From Rhexocercosporidium sp. MPI-PUGE-AT-0058 (taxonomy: Eukaryota; Ascomycota; Leotiomycetes; Helotiales), in assembly GCA_020746875.1 (NCBI GenBank), contig JAGTJL010000019.1, forward strand, positions 1,302,001-1,366,000: a stretch of DNA of 64,000 nt, given 5' to 3'. A program made the translations under genes and the position numbers. Every line of letters begins with the position of its first letter. The first letter of the stretch is position 1. The notes under the pieces are model-generated. The model saw only the letters and a program-made list of their open reading frames with translations, made no database searches and was not told where the DNA came from. Positions 22,592 through 34,503 of the stretch are shown piece by piece.

Positions 22592-23591
22592 GGGCAAGAC
22601 AGTGGTCAGCATGGTACATGGCGTAAGGGCTGGCTGGGACATATTTATCATTCGAGTGTCTTTGGGGATCTCTAGATCTGAGTTACGGAGGATCTGCGAG
22701 GTTTGGCTATCTGACAACGGGGCAAGGGAGCTTAGCACTCCGGACAGGTACGATTCAACACCTTAATATACAGAGCATCGCAGAGAATCGACATCAGAAA
22801 AACCACTCAATGGAGTACTCGCACCTAACTTTATCAAATTTGCGGCTCCATTGATTCGCAGATGTTCGTAAGCGGGTTTGTTCTCCCTCTCGCTCTTGTT
22901 TGTCCTTTTTATAGTTTGAGTGCATACTTGCACATGTTTACGGTTCTGGTCCGAAGGCAGAGCCTCCCAAAAGTCGCTGTATGTTTTTGAGTGGACCACA
23001 CATATATGTCGTGGTCTGCTTGCAGTAATTTATCCGCTGAGGTTCAATTTCTCTCCTCCATAACTCGTCTTGATCAGGACAGTTTTGATCATTGAATTTC
23101 ATCAAGGCTTCGACACGTAAATCCCATCAGGTCAAGCCAGTACCATCTTCACTTGTTCCAAGATACTAACTCTCAGCAAGTTTGTGGGATCTACTACAGC
23201 CTCTATGGTATTCGACGTCATATGCCCTTAAAATTCGCCATTCTCTGCCTTATGTCTTGTTTACACGGTACACCATCTTTAGGCCCGTCGAATTCTCCTC
23301 CTCTCGTCCAATCACAAGCTCTGGTTCGCCTTTAGTCATCCTTGGCGCCCTGCCAATTTTTACTCGCAACGACGGAAGAGCCTCAAGTACGTCCTCTTCT
23401 AGCTAGTTCATAGAAGAAGCTCAGAACATGCCTTCTGGAACACACTAATCTGCTTCCACACGATGACGAAGGACGAAGCAGGGAACAAATTCCATAGAAG
23501 TCCCGTAACTTTTGTTTCGTGAACTCCATTGGCTCCGTACATCCTAACAAAACACTCGCCATTGACCAATCGGTTATAGAATCTTCTCAAA
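22592..23591. other. Intergenic region, 1.0 kb
   Basis: Nothing beyond short spurious frames. It presumably contains the promoter of the membrane-protein gene. Confidence 0.4.
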
Positions 23592-24518
23592 ATGCCCGCG
23601 ATCACCTCCTCCCCAGCGGAGACAGTACGTTTACACCCCAGCTGCACAATCGTAGCCTCCAATCTCAAATACCACGACTACGTCTATCTTCACTGGCCAT
23701 ACTGCCTCATCAAGCAGTCCTACAATCCGATTGGCGAGAACTACACCACGCCCACAAATAACTCAAGCATCGTCCCCTCACCATCTCCCACAGCCTCCAA
23801 TTCCGGACCTCAAAGTATCAACCCCCTCTTCCTTCTCCCAATCATCATCCTAGTAGGAGCTGCTACACTCTTCCTCCTTGGCTATCTCACCCTCGATATC
23901 TTCAAAAGAATGAAATACATCTGGACTCGAGGTCGAGAATCTCGCGCTGCTTCTGCAGGCATGAGGAGCCAAAGAAATCGGATTGCAGAAGCTTGGTTTG
24001 GAGGTAGACGTGCCTCTTTATTTCGCCAAACTCAAGACCGAAGTCTCGAAAATGCAATTCAACTTAGTCCCATCTAGAGAGGTATTATCCACGTTCGCTC
24101 CATTCTGAAGCGCAGTCCTAAAGTGGCTCCTGCTGGAAACCCATCTTCGAATATAGCTGTCGATCCGCAGCTTCCAGCTAGTCTTCCTCCTACCTATCAA
24201 TCCAACGTTCATCTCCCTCCTTCCGTAGTCCATGCTGCAACGTACTTTGCGGATGGGGAGGACAGAGTCAGGGATGAACTTCCACCGCCTGAATACGAGG
24301 ATAGGCAACAGGATCTGGTTTTGTCGAATGACCCGAATGGTACGAATGATATCGTGAACGAAATGGGCTGGGTTGACAGTGATGATGATGATGATGATGG
24401 CGACGATAATGAGGATGATCTGTACTCTGCATCTTCGTCATCTCAGCCGCGTCACCCAGAGCCTGGTTTTCCGGAGTATAATTTTGATCGATGGAGAGGT
24501 GCTACAAGAGATGGATAA
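23592..24518 (+). pseudogene. Single-pass membrane protein with cytosolic PPxY motifs, interrupted by TAG
   Basis: One reading frame runs from ATG 23592 to 24518 with a single TAG at 24075-24077. The first part (161 codons) has an N-terminal domain with possible N-glycosylation sites (NYT, NNSS) and a Ser/Pro/Thr stalk. A transmembrane helix follows at about residues 78-104 (FLLPIIILVGAATLFLLGYL), then a basic juxtamembrane stretch (RMKYIWTRGR). After the stop the same frame is open for 147 codons and encodes a Pro-rich cytosolic tail with two PPxY motifs (PPTY at 24187-24198, PPEY at ~24285-24296). A poly-Asp run follows, encoded by GAT repeats (24381-24404). PPxY motifs bind WW domains of Rsp5/Nedd4 ubiquitin ligases. 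I found no intron that removes the stop in frame. TAG can arise from CAG by a CpA-to-TpA change. Either a recent nonsense allele, or a 161-aa protein with a fossil tail. Confidence 0.6.
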
Positions 24519-25084
24519 TTAGCTGCAATGTCTGGTCTACACCATTTCATACGAAGCGATGAAAGATTATCTATCGTTTCGTTTCGACTTAGTCCTCAAC
24601 TTGAGGACATCAAGTACAAATGATGAAGCATCTGATCGATACAATGCAATGGACCACGCCGCTTGAACTGCTCAAAGCATACAAAGAACACAGTCAACGA
24701 CAAGTGGGGCAGAGAGTTGTCTGGAGAATGTCAAGCTGGCAGTGTCAAGGGACGAGATAAATTCAAGAATCAATGGTAGGTGTGGTCTCAATTATATAGT
24801 TTTTTATGTAATCTATCCGTTCTCTGTTACCAAAAATTCTACCCCAAACCAATACTTCTTTGTGTTAAGTTGAACGAATACTCGCCATATGTAAAGAATT
24901 ACAAAATGGTGTACCACATACTTAGAAACCCTCCGAATGTCACTAGTACCCCGTTAGAAGGATAATCGTATAGCCTCTGAATCCAGCCACAACCAAATAT
25001 TATTGCCCCATACTCGGTCTAATCCCACTCAAATATTCACACCCCGTCCTTTGTTCCCCAGGTACACTCTATATAGCCACGTTC
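24519..25084. other. Intergenic region
   Basis: About 570 bp, AT-richer around 24780-24960, with no coding signal I can support. Confidence 0.4.
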
Positions 25085-25824
25085 TTGACATCATTCGTGA
25101 AAAGCGCTTTCTTGATATCGACCGCCCCGAACGTCTCTTCCACCGTATGCTGATATGTGTAAATCAACGGAAGCACCGCCTATAGATGCACCTCCGATTG
25201 TGACGTGTTTGGATCGCTGCCGAACTAAGAAGTTAGCCAGCCAGGCAAATCGGATAAGAAGACGTACCAGGGGTATGTTCTTCCAGATCAACCCGAGAAC
25301 TCTTCTCTGATATAGAAGCTCATCGTTCAAGACTCCATATTATTCACATTAGCAAGGGGACAACTAAACACAGGGAAACATATCTTATTCGCTATCCGAA
25401 GAGTGGTATTCGTAGAAGGATCTCTTGGACTCTGAATCTCAAATCCTCAACAGGTGCAGCAGTATATCGAATCCCTAACCACCGAGTAACACCATTATCA
25501 ACATGCGAGCCTTGGTATTTTGAATAGCCGAGATCGACAGTAATAGGATGGTGCTCCTTTCGTCAAGCTGGACCGCATGCGCGAGACCAAAGTATAGACC
25601 ACACACCAGAGCCGGGATTATGATCATGATGAACAGTAATACAAAAACATATATCCAGAATAAACGAGGACAATTCCTGGGGGACTGCGCAAGCTTTCCC
25701 TTAGGTGAGAGCGAGGGGACCCCTCCATATGTATCACATTCAGGAAATTGACTAGGAATGATGGGAGAAGCCGCTTAGGAGATCTAGGCTGATCGTCCAA
25801 TGGGTCCTTGATAGACTTGGACAT
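25085..25824 (-). pseudogene. Type-B carboxylesterase pseudogene with N-terminal membrane anchor
   Basis: Read on the minus strand. It starts with MSKSIKDPLDDQPRSPKRLL (ATG at 25824), then after a frameshift SQFPECDTYGGVPSLSPKG. A strong transmembrane helix follows (WIYVFVLLFIMIIIPALVCG). Another frame shift leads to TVDLGYSKYQG and NGVTRWLGIRYTAAPVEDLRF, the unmistakable start of the carboxylesterase/cholinesterase fold. A further shift gives SPRDPSTNTTLRIANK. The oxyanion-hole and disulfide segments are missing, but the nucleophile elbow survives as HVTIGGASIGGASVDLHISA (25140-25210; normally GESAGG-like). Sequence after YGGRD degenerates and the C-terminal half is absent. At least three frame changes plus internal and 3' deletions show a dead gene. 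The ancestral protein was probably a membrane-anchored esterase. Confidence 0.8.
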
Positions 25825-26796
25825 TCATTTAAAGCCGTGAGAGTTGGCAGCGCTGGTAGACCTCAAGTTCTGACAAATGGATCTGCCTGCCTTATCTAGG
25901 GTTTGTAGCGTAGGTCAACTTTTGAGGGGGAAGGCTGGGGCGAGAAACGAACAGCATTTAGGATTGAGGCGTGTTGTGCAGGTTGTTGGCATGGGACTGT
26001 ATCTGTAGAAGCTCTGCGAGTTTCGGTCAGACCATTTCAGAGTATAGGTCCGAGGGAAGCCTGTGAGGGGACAAAACTCCGGTTATGAACAAGTCATGGG
26101 AACTTGAGCTAAACATGTAATGGGGGAAAAGGCCATTCAAGGAGGGTGTTCTGTTCTTGATGTTGAATTGAGATTCCCAGCACGAATCCCCTTCCCCCAA
26201 TCGCAAACCAGGTCAAGCTTCGTGTGATGCCCGAAACTGGGGAACCCCGACGGTTGGGCAGAAATAATACAGCTACCGTAGAGTCAATTATTTCGACGAT
26301 GGAGGCATACCTGGATACACGAGGAAATCAACTGACGGAGTGAATTGGGACTTGTACAAGGCTATTACGAGGCGGGTGACGATAAACCGGCACGGAGATG
26401 CGAAAAGTCGCGTCAGTCAACTAAATTCCACTTCGGAAGCGGTAGTTAGAGGTAATGTTTGGTGAGCAACGAGATACGATACAGAAGGTGCGGACTGTGT
26501 ATTGAAAGCAAATCTAGCGAACTAATGTGAACTACCCACGCGAATTGTCTAGTCCTTAGCCAAACTTGCTGCTCTATTAATATCCAACAGCCATCCTGGC
26601 ACCAAATCAATACAAACGCTCCGAGGACGTCTCCAAAATCCGATACCAAGAACTCGGAGACGATGGTGGAGAAAGCCATTCCAACGGATCCACAACATAT
26701 ACACCGTCCAGACCACAATACTGTCCTATGCATCGTAAGTACAGGCTCATAGCATCTTTTCATATCTCATTTCATCAATTGCTATTTCGTCGACCA
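25825..26796. other. Intergenic region with a weak coding-like patch
   Basis: Mostly non-coding. A + strand block at about 26595-26715 reads YKRSEDVSKIRYQELGDDGG followed by Ser/Thr/Pro-rich sequence, behind a plausible acceptor and before a GTAAGT donor. It resembles an orphan exon, but I cannot connect it to other exons, so I do not call a gene. Confidence 0.3.
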
Positions 26797-27809
26797 TTAC
26801 CGGTCCCAAGATCCTATCACAACGGCTTTACCTGAATGCTGGACTTCCTGATCGATACTCTGCTCGACAAGGAGCAGAAGCTGTGTGGTTTTGATCACCA
26901 ATTCTGCATCAGTCAGCCTCTGCTCAAGTTTTGACTCGACTTCAACTCCAGGGAAGACATACCCTCATACTGCAGAGTATAGCTGACTGGCGGATCCTCA
27001 TCCTTTCGAACAAGCACTGGTGTCGCTTCCTCCGTCTCGACAACCCTCATCCTCAATCCAACTGTCTTATTATTGTCCGCCCAGCGCAGCCTATCGCCTC
27101 TCTCCTTATGCGACTCCTTACTGCTCTCCCCATTCCCTGAATCTCCGACCCTCGCCCGATCCGCAAGCCATTCTCTCCATATCCGCATGATGCTATCCCC
27201 GATGTTGACAGAGCTGAGAAAGAGACCCCTCTTTGGACCGACTTTGACAAGACTGGCGATAGTCTGCAACTGCGAGAACAGCTCGTGCGATTCTAGGTGG
27301 ATGTTCTGGCAAACATATTGATCGTGTTGGTCGACGAGTCCGTTGGGTGTTGAAAATGAACCCCCAGCTGGGTGAGACCGAACGATCCTCCTATCGCTGT
27401 CTGGTTTCAAGGGGAGGAAGTGCGAATAAAGAGCATTCAGATTCCCTAGCTTGCCAACGATATTGTCATCTTGATATATCTCGTCGTCAGAGGAGGAAGA
27501 GTTGAGAGGATGTGTGCCGATGAAGTCGCAGAAGAGGTAGGGAGTGGAGATTTTGGTGGAGGGGTGGAAACACTCGAGGATGAGTTTATGGTCTTTGAGT
27601 TGTGCAGTTTCGAGGAGTCGATGGTGGAGGATACGGAGGATCAGGGAGTGGAAACGGTGCGAGGTGAGGATTATAGGGAGGAGTTCGAGGGTACGGAAGC
27701 TGGAGAGCAGGGACATGAGGATCTTGAAAGGTCAATTATCATTCTATATCTGGAGGGATCTACAAACCTCGTTGGGCAGCGCCTCGATCCCCGTGGCTTT
27801 GGCCACCAT
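26797..27809 (-). CDS. F-box-like domain protein (304 aa)
   Basis: Three exons on the minus strand: 27809-27768, 27722-26971 and 26917-26797. Intron 1 (45 nt) joins ALPNE to ILMSLLSSFRTLELLPIILT, which recreates an F-box-type start (LPNEIL...L...LLP..LTS.RFHSLIL). Intron 2 (53 nt, GTATGA donor, GCAGAG acceptor) keeps the frame and leads into LTDAELVIKTTQLLLLVEQS before the stop. F-box proteins bind Skp1 in SCF ubiquitin ligases through this N-terminal motif. No LRR, WD or kelch repeats are visible. The rest is a fungal-type C-terminal region with YVCQNIHLESHELFSQLQTI and DEDPPVSYTLQ. The last junction is the least certain; without splicing the protein would end shortly after QYEG. The target is unknown. 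Confidence 0.65.
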
Positions 27810-29131
27810 ATTGTCGTTTTTTCTTTCTTTCAAAGATGCAAGAAAAACAAAGACACAATCCCGAGCAGGGAAAGAGAGTCGAGGGAAAATATGGTATTTC
27901 TACTGTGCTTCGAATGACTATGCGGGTTGGATGATAACACTGTCTCGTACTTTGGAAGTGTATTATGATACTCTAATACACATAGGTTGATACTGATATC
28001 ATATCCTACCAGTCAGCAATTGTACCTGCACCTCCCGTCCTGGCATAGCTTTCAGCTTACGACGATCGATGCTCTTTCCGGTACCCTTCGCTAGCCACCT
28101 TCTTTCAGGCGGTGTTTGTTGTGATGGTGCAGCTGTCGCAAATCGAGAACAAAAATGGATTTGTAGATGATGTCTTGATTGCAATTGCGGTGAGATTATT
28201 CACAACATGATTCATTGCCTTATTGGAGGGAGGGGATGACGATGATAGTGTTCCAAATAAGATAAGAATCCCTGCCTCTTGGCTGGCTTATGCCCGAATT
28301 ACGGGATTACCGTTAGTGCATTCTCCCCTCTTTTTCATGTTCGCTTGTTGGTTTTGCTTTGGTTTTGCTCGGTAAATTCTGGAGGTTGAGGTTGCTTTCA
28401 AGGGATTGCAAATGTCATAGCTGACTAAAGTAATGATTAAGACTCTTCACCTGAAAATCTTGAGGCTGACCGATCAAAGGGCTTACTCGTCAGCTCTGCT
28501 CGGCAGAAGAAGCGAACCCGAAGACAGATCGGGAAAGTATACATATAGATCATACTTCAGTAGGTCTACTTGGACAGACTTCTTGAGAAAGGGATGAACT
28601 TGGTGTACTTGTCAGCAAATATAACAGAAGGAACCTGTTTGGGTGATCACGCATTACACCTGATGAGAAAGAGACAATCACATGGCGAGCATGACCCTAA
28701 ATGATATGAGATTCAGAAACTTGGAACAGATTTGGTACCCACTGAGCACCATGTGTTCGAGAAACAATTAGTTAAACTCAAGCATCAAACAGGAAATGCT
28801 GAAGCTGTTCGCATGTCGCAAAGATCACGTGAATATCGATAGTCAGGACGGCCCGGATCTGCACCCCTGGCACGATAAGATCTTTAGTGCGTCATTGGCG
28901 GGGAGAGCCGACAGGGCATTGAATCGTGTGTTGTTAACTGGCGGGAAAGCAAACCACCTGCGCTTTTCTCTTTTGACCACCCATTTTCAACAAAACACTC
29001 TCACCACTCTTCTCTCCTTCGTGCCTACAGTATTATCAGCTTCGGATTCATCTGCTACTGACCTCATTTTTCTCCCTGCCAACTTCGAAAGCCTACAGTA
29101 GATCTGATCCAAATCGCAAACGTGGGGCAAG
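27810..29131. other. Divergent intergenic region, 1.3 kb
   Basis: It contains the promoters of the F-box-like gene (left) and the HD-domain gene (right). A CACGTG E-box-like palindrome lies at about 28827. No coding sequence is supported. Confidence 0.4.
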
Positions 29132-30034
29132 ATGACAGCAAACGGCGAAGTCAAAGTTGATGGGGATGCGGGTATGTTGGGAAAAATCTGCTGTGTCTTG
29201 ATGATATTATACTGAAAAGAATAGCATCCAGTCTCCTGTCTGCTAAGGATGCAAATTCATCATGGTCTGTTGAAGCCGTCGTTGCGACAATTCCTGGAGG
29301 TCCACCACAAACAGACTCTACTTCTCCAGTTCCGTTCTTCCATATGCTTGAGCGTCTGAAGACAACCAAGCGGGAAGGATGGCGTAGATTCGGTATCAGC
29401 CAGTAAGGGTTCCTTCTGCCATTCGAAGGTCTTGCTAAGATGCTGCAGTGGCGAATCGATTTCGGACCACATGTACCGCATGTCCATTATCACTATGCTC
29501 GCCCCTCCATCCCTCTCTTCCAAACTCAATATCCCACACTGCACGAAGATGGCACTGGTCCATGATATGGCAGAGGCTCTAGTAGGAGACATCACACCCG
29601 TTGATGGAGTTGCAAAGGACGAGAAGAATCGTCGGGAGAGTGCAACCATGGATTACTTCACAAAGAGTCTTCTAGGTCGAGTGAATGGAGGAATTACCGG
29701 ACAAGAATTGCAGGCTATCTGGCAAGAATACGAGGACTCTGAAACACTGGAGAGTCAGTTTGTCCACGATGTGGATAAGATAGAGCTGATCCTGCAGATG
29801 GTTGAGTACGAGCGTATCCATGAGCGCAAGTTGGATTTGGGGGAATTCTCTTGGGTTGCTACAAGAATTGTTCTGCCCGAGGTTAAGGAATGGAGTGATG
29901 CGTTGTTGAAGGAGAGAGTGGATTTCTGGGCTGGGCAGAAACATAGTACTTATACTGATGAGGGAGCTGAGGTTCTGGCTGGAAGTGTAGAATATTATTC
30001 CAAGCCGGTTCCAAAGACAAATGGTACGGCCTGA
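29132..30034 (+). CDS. HD-domain 5'-deoxynucleotidase, HDDC2/YGK1-like (267 aa)
   Basis: Three exons: 29132-29171, 29225-29402 and 29449-30034, with 53- and 46-nt GT-AG introns. Splicing gives FFHMLERLKTTKREGWRRFG, then ISHGESISDHMYRMSII. The HD-domain metal ligands are visible: H80 (SDHMYRM), H111-D112 (ALVHDMAEALVGDITP) and the late Asp in FVHDVDKIELILQ (about D180/D182). This arrangement is diagnostic of the YfbR/HDDC2 group, which dephosphorylates deoxynucleoside 5'-monophosphates using divalent metal. The first ~45 residues are variable and the C-terminal ~60 residues look helical and less conserved. Cytosolic nucleotide-pool maintenance is the expected role. All catalytic residues are present and length is normal. 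Confidence 0.92.
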
Positions 30035-30771
30035 AGAGGGACCCTGGGCGTGGGTTTGATGCGGTTCATGATACCTTGGGCGTTGGATGCTCACTAGGAG
30101 GCGGGGAGGTTATTTGGTTTGAGCATCTTCATAGATACATGAGTGTCTTGATTTAGCTCACTAATTCGACCATCATCTCCACTGTTGTAGCCAAACTAAT
30201 ATGCCCCAGTTGACTTGCAGTACACTGGAGAAAACATGCTCTTAAGAGTGAACGAGTTGCGCCACAGTTCCATTCACGCTCGTTCCTTTAGCCTCCGTCG
30301 GATGTCGTACAGTACTGTACCACTGTCTCCAATCACTCTTCATTGTTGCCAATCTTATCCATGCTATCTTAATCTCGGCCCATCAATTTTTGTTGATATT
30401 TGTGGGGCCCATTACCATAGCAACGAGCCAGATCACGAGTCGCATTCATTCAAGCGCATTTCTACGCCCAACCCGACGGCTGCAACTTCAGAACCGCCGT
30501 GTTATCGCGCGGAAAATACAGTAATATCACCAAATCCCCTACAGCGTCATACCTTGCTGTCAGGATCTCCAAACTGTGGAACGCCCTGAACCATTGATTC
30601 ATCGGCCGCCTAGGTCCGTCGCAGAGCCTCGTCGGTCAGCCTCGGCGTTTGTTTGCTTTGGCTTGCTCTCTCAGCTTGACTTGCATCCCTCAACGTCTAC
30701 AAACATCACCCCTCACTCCGAACTCATGTACCGCAATCGTGTCTTGCCAAGCAGATGATAATTGTCTCGAT
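30035..30771. other. Intergenic region
   Basis: About 740 bp between co-directional genes, including the leader of the next gene. The frame of that gene stays open upstream to an ATG at 30649, but the N-terminal sequence it would add is not coding-like. No other feature. Confidence 0.4.
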
Positions 30772-32283
30772 ATGAGCACTAAGATGGCGAACTCTCCCTC
30801 TGCGATGCCCGGCGCATTCAACTTCCACACTACCAACCGCGACACCGCCCCTCCACGACTGTCCGGTTCGAAATCTCACATCTTCCAACCACCTCGTACA
30901 CCCAGCGCATCGGCATCCTCTTCTTTGATCCTAACTCGAAGTACGGCCAGCGTGATGTCGATATCGTCGGCGGGGGATAGGAGTTCCAAGCTGGGACCGC
31001 GCAAACGGACTTTGGAGGATTATCATGAGGGAACTGGAGTTGAGACACCAAGGAACGGATATGCGATGGATAGTGAAGACTGGTCTGCGTTCGGGGATAT
31101 GGATGGACGTACGCCTGGATCGCCGAAGCCGTTTGTTAATACTAGATACCAACTTGCTGGGGGGATGGATACGCCAGGTCTAGCTTCACAGCATGCAATC
31201 GATATGCAGAATCAATATGGTGATTTAGGGTACAGGAAGAGCTTGGCGGATACGCACAGGCCGTCGAAAAGAGACCTATGGGGAGAACAAGGAGACCTGG
31301 GCGATTATTTTGGGCGCGACTGTAATGGTCGGGGGAGATACAACCAGGGTGAGAGTCCTCGCGGTGATGGATGGAGTAAGACTACGATTCAGGTTGCTGG
31401 AGCTGTGGTTGGGAAAGTTTGGGAGTTCTGCAAGAGTAGCGCTGCTGTCTTTCGTGGATTCCAAGCTGGTGGTGGTACGAGATATCAGATCAACCCATCC
31501 AGGACTTTCGGACCCGTCGAGCAGAGTATGTGGGAGGAGAAGGATGAGTTTCGAGGGGAGAGGGAATCGACGCCTCTGCCTGGACAATATCCGATCGAGG
31601 AGCTCGAGTACATACCCGATTATATGGACCGACCAACACCCGAGCATACCCCTCCCAGACCATCGAAGCGGCGACAGATCAGTGCCAACCAAGAGTCGTT
31701 GGTGAACGCGCAGGAAGAACTTGCAAAGAACTGGGTTGTGGTTCCACCTACGAGTACACCTTCTAAGCCAGCACAACCGAGACTGTCAAGATTCAGCCAG
31801 CCTACCGCCTCATCTACATCTCGTCGCTCTGTTGCAGGTACTTCCAACCGACCTGCTTCCCGTGCTGGTTTTGGAACCCCGGTGTCCGCTCGCAGACCGG
31901 GCTTGTCTACCCAGAGTTCTCGCATATCGCATGCTGGATCTCCGGCTCTGAATCCCGGTCGTGGAGCTTCATACGCATCACCGCGGTCACCAGCCAACTC
32001 GGCAAGCAGGATTCCCTGCGCAACTGGCAGTCCACTGCGAAATATGAATGCGCCTCCACAAGAGAGTCCAGCTGCAAAAGAAGCAAAGCGGTGGGCAACG
32101 CTGAAGAAGAAAGAGGAACGCGAAGCAGATGAGAGTATTAGGCGTCTAGACGCACAGCTGAAGGCCATGATTCGCGAAGGCAAGGAGGCGTTGGGAACGA
32201 AGATCGAGGTTGATATTGAGGATGATTTGGATTTGAACACAACCCGTTCACGACCTGGAAATAGTAGGAAGTGGGCTTTTTAA
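30772..32283 (+). CDS. Hypothetical protein with conserved-looking core (503 aa)
   Basis: Single exon. I chose ATG 30772 (MSTKMANSP) over an in-frame ATG at 30649, because the extra 41 residues are Cys/Leu/Pro-rich and leader-like; ATG 30784 is also possible. The protein is mostly disordered and Ser/Pro/Arg-rich. A hydrophobic core at about residues 206-235 (TIQVAGAVVGKVWEFCKSSA, then VFRGFQAGGG) is the kind of element kept in orthologues. It is followed by acidic and Pro-rich sequence (PIEELEYIPDYMDRPTPEHT). A long Ser/Arg/Pro tract resembles microtubule-binding tails. The C-terminus is charged and helical (AKEAKRWATLKKKEEREADE) and ends in WAF. I cannot name the family. A cell-cycle or cytoskeletal role is only a guess. 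Confidence 0.7.
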   Translation: MSTKMANSPSAMPGAFNFHTTNRDTAPPRLSGSKSHIFQPPRTPSASASSSLILTRSTASVMSISSAGDRSSKLGPRKRTLEDYHEGTGVETPRNGYAMDSEDWSAFGDMDGRTPGSPKPFVNTRYQLAGGMDTPGLASQHAIDMQNQYGDLGYRKSLADTHRPSKRDLWGEQGDLGDYFGRDCNGRGRYNQGESPRGDGWSKTTIQVAGAVVGKVWEFCKSSAAVFRGFQAGGGTRYQINPSRTFGPVEQSMWEEKDEFRGERESTPLPGQYPIEELEYIPDYMDRPTPEHTPPRPSKRRQISANQESLVNAQEELAKNWVVVPPTSTPSKPAQPRLSRFSQPTASSTSRRSVAGTSNRPASRAGFGTPVSARRPGLSTQSSRISHAGSPALNPGRGASYASPRSPANSASRIPCATGSPLRNMNAPPQESPAAKEAKRWATLKKKEEREADESIRRLDAQLKAMIREGKEALGTKIEVDIEDDLDLNTTRSRPGNSRKWAF

Positions 32284-34418
32284 TTCGCACTCGTGCATTC
32301 TTTTCGATCGATGGAGAGTACTTTCAATGCGCATATTTCGGATGGATTTTTGGCGTTTTGTGTTGGTTTGGACAAAACGTCTCTGGCTTGGAGGAGGGGA
32401 CGAGAGAGTGTAGAAGAAAGATTTTGAGTTCTGGTAGTGCAGCAGAGATAGGTGGTCATCTTTGTTTGTTTGTTTTGATAGGGGAGTTTGGGCTTTGCGT
32501 TGATACCATTCGGCTTTGTATTTTGTTTGCTCACCTACTTACTCGCTGCGGCCTGGGATGAATTGCGTGCAGGTTAATGCTCGCAGCCATCACCCACAAG
32601 GTGATGACTTCATCGTCAGATAAAGCAAAATTGATGATTGAGACTTCATACTTTACTTTTCTCATTCGCTAGTTACCGGGAGATGGAGTTAGGTAGGTGT
32701 CCCTGGTAACCCTCCATGCATCGAATCGTGATCATTTCCATGGCTGCGAGCATCATGAAAGTGCACGCACTAGGTATCTACCCCAGATTCCTTTCCTGGT
32801 CGATCTAGTCTCCTGATCTATAGATAGGGGCCCGCTCATGCTTTCTGTGTCTGCCAGTCTGTGATTTCACATCGTCTTTCGTTGTATTCAGGAAATTCGC
32901 ACATGAAGCCCCTCGCGATTTGATCTTCGTAGACTTGAATTTTGAGTCAGAGAGATTCCAATGCATGAAGTGCCAAGTCCCCGGCGTTTGATTCATACAT
33001 ACAAGACCTGGAAACTGGTAGGCTCTAGAACTACAGGACACCGAGGCTCTCACAACTCGGTTTCATTCCCACGCATGTTGAGTCTAATGTCATCTAAATC
33101 GAAGTATATCTAAGATTCAAGCATCTCTCTGCTTTCATAGCTATTCAACACTTTTCCGCTCTCTCTGTAGGCATCGTTATCAGTAGATTAGTGGTAGTGG
33201 GTCGGAACTATCCTCATGCTCAGAGTTTGAAAGGCTGTATGCGTTAATCACGTTCGACGAAGGAATATCTTACCCGCATTCCGCGTGATTAATCTTTCTG
33301 TGATACTTGTTTTTCATATTAGTCTTGCCTTTGAGTCCGTAGGTGTAGCGGAGTAAATCAAGTAGTCTAGCTCGTCTAACTCTCACATCTTCGCACTTCG
33401 GTCCAATCAACGAGCTTCGAATTTCGAGATGAGTCACAAAATTGTATGGCAAGTTTCTCATCCGGCTAGTATAAAACTGACTGAAATCCTGCTCCTGGCT
33501 TTTTCGGAATGGTTCTTCGTCGGGCTTTCTTTATATTTCCACGTAATCGAATCAGACAATGTGCACTGTCTCCCGCCTCAAAATATATCTCATCTTGTGC
33601 TTGCAAGCATCAACAAGGGGAGTGGAATGTCTGGAGGGAATACGCATTGAAAGCACCCCCTTTCCCAATCTTCGACCAACATGAAGAGCAACGCTCTATC
33701 CCTGCTCTATACCTGATTCTAAACTCCCTGCAACCTTGCTTCTACTCGGCGACGTTCTCCTGGAAGGGCAATGAAAAACAACCCAAGGACCAAACTTTCA
33801 TATCTGATTTGAAAAAGACCGCACAAGCAGATATCTGCCATTATCGGCACCGAGTTCCGAGTTTTGAACCCTGTCAAGGGTTACTTTCGATGCCATTCTG
33901 GATATGGAAGTTCGACGATCAGGTGTATTGAACTTCGAGGCGAATGACGGCTCTGGGGTGTTACCGTTGAACTTTAACTATCATTCCCGGGGGATGGTCT
34001 CACCCTCCATCTTTCTAGCTCTTTCAACGAGGATGAAACTATGCAGGACGGACTTCACTCAAGATCGTCTTTTGCACCAAAAGCATATTAGAGGAACTTC
34101 TTTCTCGGAGCCTCGCATGACGATACTTTAATAGTTCACACATCCCTTGTCCGATTCCATTCTCCTCTGGCAATAGTATTAGATACAATAAAAAAACAAG
34201 AGAGAAAAGATGCGCTGAGAACAGTGACTATATTTCTCATTATAACAATCACAAGAGGTCCGCGAGAAAGATACAATAGAAAACGACAAAAACAAGCTTC
34301 CATAGGTACGGTTTGTGATCAAACAGACTTCAAGCTTTCAAACATAAATCTTTTGAATTTGTGACGAAATGTCTCAAGAAACTAAAGCTCGATTTTTCTC
34401 TGAACTTCCTGAGAGCCC
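32284..34418. other. Intergenic region, 2.1 kb, no gene seen
   Basis: Short open frames on both strands (for example about 33509-33931) have no start context, domain or coding-like composition. I see no tRNA or repeat. The left edge of the pogo-type transposon follows at 34419. Confidence 0.45.
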
Positions 34419-34420
34419 TA

Positions 34421-34447
34421 ACCGATTCCCCTTACATAATCCCACCC
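34421..34447 (+). repeat. Left terminal inverted repeat of the pogo-type element
   Basis: Starts directly after the TA duplication. It pairs with the reverse complement of 36592-36618 with only a few mismatches, all in the outer half. Confidence 0.88.
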
Positions 34448-34503
34448 CTCTTAATAATCCCGTCTAAATTCACGATCCACCCCCCCATATACTCCACTAA
34501 ATC

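Noticed and set aside
24519..24780. Extension of the PPxY protein beyond 24518
   Set aside because: The TAA at 24516-24518 is followed by non-coding sequence in all frames.
26595..26715. Orphan + strand exon (APNQYKRSEDVSKIRYQELG region)
   Set aside because: Plausible acceptor and donor, but no partner exons within reach and a competing open frame on the other strand. Not enough for a gene call.
30649..30771. Longer N-terminus for the 503-aa hypothetical gene
   Set aside because: The additional 41 residues are Cys/Leu/Pro-rich and leader-like, and better starts lie at 30772 and 30784. Kept only as an alternative.
33509..34131. Two overlapping open frames of 140 and 75 codons
   Set aside because: No start context, domain or splice signal; likely chance frames in intergenic DNA.
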